A stretch of 17,322 bases of DNA, taken from the NCBI GenBank assembly GCA_013002265.1, contig JABDKK010000103.1:1-17322 (forward strand), in the 5' to 3' direction. Origin of the DNA: Candidatus Nitrosopumilus sp. (lineage in GTDB: Archaea; Thermoproteota; Nitrososphaeria; Nitrososphaerales; Nitrosopumilaceae). Made by a program: the position numbers and the translations under genes. Positions 13,062 through 17,322 of the stretch are shown piece by piece. The notes below the pieces were generated by a model. The model was not told the DNA's origin. It worked only from the letters and a program-made list of their open reading frames with translations, and ran no database searches. Numbering within the stretch: the first letter of the stretch is position 1; each line of letters begins with the position of its first letter.

Positions 13062-15929
13062 ATGGAAATTAACTGGAATGGTATTGAAAATAAGTGGAGA
13101 AAGAGATGGGATGAATCAAAGGACTTTGAGACAAATCCAAATGACAAACCAAAAAAATTCATCACAGTAGCATATCCATATCCAAACTCACCGCAGCATA
13201 TTGGACACGGAAGAACATACACACTAGCTGATGTGCATGCAAGATTTTACAGGATGAAAGGATACAACGTACTATTTCCAATGGGATTTCATTATACTGG
13301 CACTCCAGTGTTAGGAATGGCAAAAAGAATTCAAGCTGGAGAAAAAGAGATACTTGATGGGCTACGAAACATCTATCATGTCCCAGAAGATGCAATCAAG
13401 ACATTTGTTGAACCAATAAAGATTGCAGATTATTTCCACGAAGAGATTAAAGCTGGAATGATCGAGATGGGTTATTCTATAGACTGGAGACGAGAGTTCA
13501 CCACAATAATTCCAGGGTATCAGAAATTCATTGAATGGCAGATTACAATTCTAAAAGAGAAAGGCAGAATCATTCAAGGAAGTCATCCAGTGGGATGGTG
13601 TCCAGTTGATCAAAACCCAGTATCACAGCATGATACAATGGGCGATGTAGAACCAAAGATTGATGATAAAAACTTTTTAGTTAAATTCAAATTTGAAGAT
13701 TTTGTATTTCCGATTACAACACTGCGACCTGAAACAATTTTTGGAGTTACAAATCTCTGGGTTAATCCAAATATAATTTACAAAAAGATCAAAGCAGATG
13801 GTGAAAATTGGATTGTGTCTGAAGAGTGCTCAAAGAAACTAGAGTTCTTTGAAAAAGAGATTTCAATAGTAGGAGACATTGCAGGAAGTGAATTAATTGG
13901 AAAGTATGTCAAATCATTTGATGGAGAAGAATTTCCAATCTTAGAGGCAGACTTTGTAGAGCCTGGCATGGGAACAGGTCTGGTAATGTCAGTGCCGGCT
14001 CATGCACCAAAAGACTATCAGGCATTAATGGATTTGAAGGCAAAAAATCATGAATTAGCCTCAAAAATTGAGCCTATCCCCATCATAACCACAGAAGGAT
14101 ACGGAGAGATTCCAACAAAAGAGATTTGTGAAAAGTTGGGAGTAGCAGACCAATCTGATCAAAAACTAGAAGAGGCTACAAACGAGTTATACCTCAAAGA
14201 GTTTACCAGTGGAAAATTAAATAACAGATGCAAGCAATTTGATGGCCAAAAAGTAGAGTTTGGGCGAGACAAAGTAAGAGTATGGCTACAAGAAAACAAT
14301 CATCTTGAAAAATTCCCAGTCCTTGAAAACGGTCCTGTGCGATGTCGTTGTGGAGCTGAATGTGTTGTAAAGATTCTATCAAACCAATGGTTTTTGAATT
14401 ATAGCGATGAAGAATGGAAAGAGCTTGCAAGAAACTGTCTTGATGAGATGAATATCCTACCTAACAAAATCAGAACAGAGTTTCACGATGTAATTAACTG
14501 GCTACACGAGCGAGCATGTGCAAGACAGCAAGGACTTGGAACCAAACTACCATGGGATAATGATTGGATTGTAGAGAGTTTATCTGATTCAGTGATTTAC
14601 ATGGCATACTATACTATCTCACGATTTGTAAATGATGGAACCGTCTCATCTGAGAATTTAACAAAAGAGTTCTTTGATTATGTCTTACTTGATAAAGGCG
14701 ATGCAAAACTAGCTGCAAGCACATCAAAGTTATCTGAAGATGTGATCAATTCAATGAAAAATGAATTTTCTTACTTTTATCCAGTAGATTCGAGGCATTC
14801 AGGACGAGATTTAGTTCAGAATCACTTGTCATTTTTTGTTTTAAATCATGTTGCAATATTTGATAGAAAGTTGTGGCCAAAAGAAATTGTTGTTAACGGC
14901 AGTGTGATGATGGATGGGGCCAAAATGTCAAAGAGTATGGGAAATATCATTCCATTAAGACAGGCAATCAAAGAATACGGTGCAGACCCAATCAGATTAG
15001 CAATAATATCATCAGCTGAACTACTACAGGATGCGGATTTTAACATGGAATCGATCTCTGGTATTCAAGGCAAACTAGAATCATTACTTGAGCAATGCTC
15101 TAAGGTAAAGCAGGGAGATCTTGGGGATTTGGAGGTGGAAGATAGGTGGATTTTATCTAAAACCCAGAGTTTGATAGCAGAGGTCACTGAATCACTAGAA
15201 AAGATGAGATTGCGTGAAGGATTACATGATATTTTGTTCTCATTTGAATCTGATTTGAGTTGGTATCAGAAAAGAGCACAAGCCAAAGGAAGAGAAAATA
15301 TTTCTACAATTTTGCATAAAATAAATTCTGCACGAGTTGCAATGCTTTCACCATTTGCACCACATGTAGCAGAAGAAATGTGGGAGAATCTTGGAAATTC
15401 GGATTTGGTGTCAAAATCAGCATGGCCAAAATTCTCTAAAGAAAAACTAGATGCAGTATCAATTCAATCTGAAGAGTTGTTAAAGGGAACCATAGATGAC
15501 ATATCTAATATTCTCAAAGTCATAAAAATTATTCCTAAAAAAATTGTAATCTATGTCAATTCAGATGTGATGAAATCCAAAGTTTATCGAAAAGTATTGA
15601 GCATTATGGTGGGGGGTCAAAACAACATGGGAGTGGTAATGAAAGAACTCATTGCAGATCCTGAAACTACTGATGCTAAAAAAATGCCTAACTTCATTCA
15701 AAAAGTAATCAAAGATTTGCTTTCAGAATCCGAAGAGATAAAACAAATGAAATTAGAATCAGGACCATTTGATGAAAAAGAATTCTTAAAATCAGAACTA
15801 TCCAGTATTGGAAAGAAAGAATTTGGAGTAGAGATTCAAGTGTATTCAGAATCAGATGATGATATCTATGATCCTAAAGGAAAGGCCAGACATGCAAGAC
15901 CATTCAAACCGGCAATTCTAATAGAATAG
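13062..15929 (+). CDS. leuS: Leucyl-tRNA synthetase (archaeal type)
   Basis: Class I synthetase charging tRNA-Leu. The 955-residue product has the HIGH signature intact (YPYPNSPQHIGHGRTYTLAD, His46-His49), the zinc/CP region with GWCPVDQNPVSQHD, the CP1 editing domain (TTLRPETIFGVTNLWV and GTGLVMSVPAHAPKDYQAL, about 215-330), a second Cys cluster CRCGAECVVKILSNQWFLNY, RHSGRDLVQNH, and the KMSKS loop (KMSKSMGN, 621-625). The anticodon-binding helical domain and archaeal C-terminal extension follow. It is full length for the archaeal/eukaryotic class and starts with an ATG 5 bp after alaS; no separate promoter is seen, so an alaS-leuS operon is likely. A U-rich terminator follows. Confidence 0.97.
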   Translation: MEINWNGIENKWRKRWDESKDFETNPNDKPKKFITVAYPYPNSPQHIGHGRTYTLADVHARFYRMKGYNVLFPMGFHYTGTPVLGMAKRIQAGEKEILDGLRNIYHVPEDAIKTFVEPIKIADYFHEEIKAGMIEMGYSIDWRREFTTIIPGYQKFIEWQITILKEKGRIIQGSHPVGWCPVDQNPVSQHDTMGDVEPKIDDKNFLVKFKFEDFVFPITTLRPETIFGVTNLWVNPNIIYKKIKADGENWIVSEECSKKLEFFEKEISIVGDIAGSELIGKYVKSFDGEEFPILEADFVEPGMGTGLVMSVPAHAPKDYQALMDLKAKNHELASKIEPIPIITTEGYGEIPTKEICEKLGVADQSDQKLEEATNELYLKEFTSGKLNNRCKQFDGQKVEFGRDKVRVWLQENNHLEKFPVLENGPVRCRCGAECVVKILSNQWFLNYSDEEWKELARNCLDEMNILPNKIRTEFHDVINWLHERACARQQGLGTKLPWDNDWIVESLSDSVIYMAYYTISRFVNDGTVSSENLTKEFFDYVLLDKGDAKLAASTSKLSEDVINSMKNEFSYFYPVDSRHSGRDLVQNHLSFFVLNHVAIFDRKLWPKEIVVNGSVMMDGAKMSKSMGNIIPLRQAIKEYGADPIRLAIISSAELLQDADFNMESISGIQGKLESLLEQCSKVKQGDLGDLEVEDRWILSKTQSLIAEVTESLEKMRLREGLHDILFSFESDLSWYQKRAQAKGRENISTILHKINSARVAMLSPFAPHVAEEMWENLGNSDLVSKSAWPKFSKEKLDAVSIQSEELLKGTIDDISNILKVIKIIPKKIVIYVNSDVMKSKVYRKVLSIMVGGQNNMGVVMKELIADPETTDAKKMPNFIQKVIKDLLSESEEIKQMKLESGPFDEKEFLKSELSSIGKKEFGVEIQVYSESDDDIYDPKGKARHARPFKPAILIE

Positions 15930-15966
15930 GAAAACACATATCAGAAAACGTCATAATAATAAATTA

Positions 15967-15999
15967 CATTTTTTTATCTAAATTTTTTTGTTCTTTTTT
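15967..15999 (+). terminator. U-rich terminator after alaS-leuS
   Basis: Three T-runs close together (T7 at 15969-15975, T7 at 15983-15989 and T6 at 15994-15999), 40-70 nt past the leuS stop. No stable hairpin is visible; this is the typical archaeal intrinsic terminator form and the clearest in the window. The 330-bp span 15930-16259 holds this terminator, the small minus-strand ORF at 16045-16197 and its AT-rich promoter, and nothing else I can identify. Confidence 0.65.
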
Positions 16000-16044
16000 C
16001 AAAATATCTAAAATCTTATTATTACTTTTCATTCAGGTTTTCAG

Positions 16045-16197
16045 TTAGGCATAAAACAGATTTTCCAAATCATCAACTAATCCTTCCAGTCTAGGATCTG
16101 AACGAATATCAGATAGTTGCTCATCAAGATTTTCAAGAATTACTTTGAGGCCCTGATTAGAAGTATCTAATTTCTTTATTTCCTCATCAATTCCCAT
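16045..16197 (-). CDS. Small acidic protein, 50 residues, unknown
   Basis: Small ORF reading MGIDEEIKKLDTSNQGLKVI, then LENLDEQLSDIRSDPRLEGL and a C-terminus VDDLENLFYA. It is acidic, with regularly spaced Leu/Ile in a heptad-like pattern over residues 3-32, suggesting one amphipathic or coiled-coil helix; there is no membrane segment or Cys pair. Support for it being real: an ATG start, a clean stop, amino-acid composition like a folded soluble peptide rather than an AT-driven shadow, no competing gene on either strand, and a TATA-like TACTTTATTG (16227-16218) centred about 25 nt before the ATG, the same spacing as at other genes here. Function is unknown. It lies 62 bp downstream of the nitroreductase gene on the same strand. 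Confidence 0.6.
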   Translation of the reverse strand: MGIDEEIKKLDTSNQGLKVILENLDEQLSDIRSDPRLEGLVDDLENLFYA

Positions 16198-16259
16198 AAA
16201 AATAGTACGAATCAATCAATAAAGTAATCTCAACATCATAAAATTACAATTTTTGAAAA

Positions 16260-16862
16260 TTAAAATTTATTTGTAAAGACTAGTTCTGATAGTGGTACTT
16301 GACCTCCTCGTGGAGATGGATTTTTTGCTTTTTTTCCAACCACAACCATCATAGATATCAAATGATCATTTGGCAAATTGATCATTTTTCCCACAGATTC
16401 ATAATCAAATCCTTTCATTGGACATGAATCATACCCCATGGATTTTGCTGCAAGCATTATAGTTTGGGCCGCCATTCCACAAGAACGCATTGCTTCATCA
16501 CGTTGAAGTTGAACCTTATCTTTGTATGATTTTTTCAATGATTCAATCAAAGCATTTCTTGGTTCTTCAGGAATATTAGCCCAGTATCTTTCAGGATGTT
16601 TGTTCCAAGAATTCAAGTCTGCACATAAAATTATGATCAAGGAAGCTTCAGAAACTTGTTGCTGTCCATGAGAGAGCTCAGATAATTTATCTTTGATAGA
16701 TTGCTCAGTGATTATCACAAATCTCCAATTTTGAATGTTATAAGAGGTGGGAGACAATACGGCCAATTCTAGAATTTGTTTAATTTCATCATAAGTCATT
16801 TTGTGATTTTTATCAAAACTTTTGATACTTCGTCTCTGTTTTATGGCATCAATAATGTCCAT
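16260..16862 (-). CDS. Nitroreductase family protein (FMN-dependent)
   Basis: Probable homodimeric flavoprotein using NAD(P)H to reduce nitro-aromatic, quinone or other substrates; the physiological substrate cannot be told. The 200-residue product carries family motifs: IKQRRSIKSFD (7-17, FMN phosphate contacts), SPTSYNIQNWRFVII (37-51), AMRSCGMAAQTIMLAAKSMG with the following CPMKGFD (about 125-151), and the C-terminal VVVGKKAKNPSPRGG, matching the usual G-x-x-x-x-x-P-x-R-G end. The ATG at 16862 is preceded by an AT-rich stretch (about 16893-16884) at the leaderless distance. It is divergent from the FAD-dependent oxidoreductase, and the gap to the small ORF downstream is AT-rich. Confidence 0.9.
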   Translation of the reverse strand: MDIIDAIKQRRSIKSFDKNHKMTYDEIKQILELAVLSPTSYNIQNWRFVIITEQSIKDKLSELSHGQQQVSEASLIIILCADLNSWNKHPERYWANIPEEPRNALIESLKKSYKDKVQLQRDEAMRSCGMAAQTIMLAAKSMGYDSCPMKGFDYESVGKMINLPNDHLISMMVVVGKKAKNPSPRGGQVPLSELVFTNKF

Positions 16863-16985
16863 AACTTTTTGAAAATATATCCAAATTTAATTTAATAAAA
16901 TGAACCTAACTTATGAGGAATTTAGAAAACACTAGTAAAATTTTCAGATAGTGTATTTATTAGGCCGAAAAGATCGCAGATTATC
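16863..16985. promoter_or_regulatory. Divergent promoter region, nitroreductase / FAD oxidoreductase
   Basis: This 123-bp region has plus-strand TATTTATTA (16954-16962), centred about 27 nt before the TTG at 16986. On the minus strand, AAATTAAATT (16893-16884) is centred about 27 nt before the nitroreductase ATG. Two redox genes thus share one divergent control region. Confidence 0.4.
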
Positions 16986-17322
16986 TTGAAGATTGCAGTT
17001 ATGGGAATGGGTGTTGCCGGTTCGTATCTAATGGCTCGATTAAAAAATTCAGAGCACGAAGTTATAGGATATGAGAGAATGCCCAAAGAGAGACATGACT
17101 CAATTTGTGCATGGGGAACAATAAAACCAGTTTTAAGTGAATTTTGTAAAAAGACTGGAAGAAATTTTGATGATTTTCTAATCCATGATGGAAAAAATAT
17201 GCACGTCAAAATGAATAATGATGTTAAATTTGATATTGGTTTGAAAGGACTTTGTACATATAATAAATTAGGTTTGATTCAAGATTTTATCAAAGATTCT
17301 AAGGTGATTTATGGTATTGCAC
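16986..17322 (+). CDS. FAD-dependent oxidoreductase, N-terminal part (cut by window end)
   Basis: About 112 codons are visible before the window ends. The N-terminus MKIAVMGMGVAGSYLMARLK is a Rossmann dinucleotide fold with G7-x-G9-x-x-G12, and Glu30 ending the second strand (VIGYER) fits FAD ribose binding. The following SICAWGTIKPVLSEFCKK resembles the geranylgeranyl-reductase-like flavoprotein group, some members of which saturate archaeal lipid isoprenoid chains; that assignment is tentative without the rest. The start TTG at 16986 is chosen because it precedes the first beta strand (KIAV) and has a TATA-like box about 27 nt upstream; the ATG at 17001 would delete that strand. Confidence 0.8.
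   Translation, partial: MKIAVMGMGVAGSYLMARLKNSEHEVIGYERMPKERHDSICAWGTIKPVLSEFCKKTGRNFDDFLIHDGKNMHVKMNNDVKFDIGLKGLCTYNKLGLIQDFIKDSKVIYGIA

Noticed and set aside
16922..17209. 95-codon minus-strand ORF near the window end
   Set aside because: Antisense to the FAD oxidoreductase start, whose Rossmann motif is unambiguous.
1..17322. CRISPR array, insertion sequences, tRNA/rRNA genes or a defence system
   Set aside because: No spaced repeats, transposase-like ORFs, cloverleaf-like intergenic segments or defence-family motifs seen; almost all of the window is housekeeping coding sequence.

Overview
The window reads as chromosomal DNA of an AT-rich archaeon, most likely an ammonia-oxidising Nitrososphaerota (Thaumarchaeota) of the Nitrosopumilus/Nitrosarchaeum type. 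The basis is archaeal-type ribosomal proteins (L32e, L19e, archaeal L1/L10/L11/L12), an archaeal Spt5/NusG, an Sss1-type SecE, archaeal AlaRS and LeuRS, a DtdA (GEK1-type) D-aminoacyl-tRNA deacylase, and many TATA-like boxes lying about 25-28 nt before start codons, as expected for leaderless archaeal genes. The genus is inferred from family knowledge; no search was run.

Layout. 2-1711 (+): C-terminal part of a membrane-anchored subtilase, cut by the window edge. 1701-3305 (-): ATP-type PEP carboxykinase. 3450-4296 (+): rpl32e-rpl19e. 4293-5365 (-): dtdA followed by a one-domain O6-alkylguanine methyltransferase. 5405-6553 (+): secE-spt5/nusG-rpl11. 6554-7009 (-): Lrp/AsnC regulator. 7175-8696 (+): rpl1-rpl10. 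8693-9331 (-): TRIC/UPF0126 membrane protein. 9430-9735 (-): rpl12. 9798-10307 (-): unrecognised conserved-looking protein. 10387-15929 (+): alaS-leuS. 16045-16197 (-): a 50-residue acidic small ORF. 16260-16862 (-): nitroreductase. 16986-end (+): start of an FAD-dependent oxidoreductase.

The window is mainly an information-processing neighbourhood: ribosomal stalk and surface proteins, elongation factor Spt5, translocon SecE, two tRNA synthetases and a tRNA proofreading enzyme. The classical archaeal secE-spt5-L11-L1-L10-L12 cluster is recognisable but broken: an antisense Lrp gene separates L11 from L1, and L12 is inverted and has its own promoter beyond a membrane-protein gene. L32e-L19e sits here rather than inside a visible spc-type operon.

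The genome is very compact. Four convergent gene pairs abut or overlap by up to 11 bp, and in several of them a T-run that could terminate one transcript is made by Lys codons of the opposing gene. Divergent genes share short promoter regions; the tightest is 39 bp, with interlocked TATA boxes. I see no CRISPR, insertion sequence, tRNA, rRNA or defence island. The more interesting points are architectural and small-scale (terminator sharing, a stalk protein without its usual tail, a changed zinc ligand in AlaRS, a microprotein) rather than a clearly new system.
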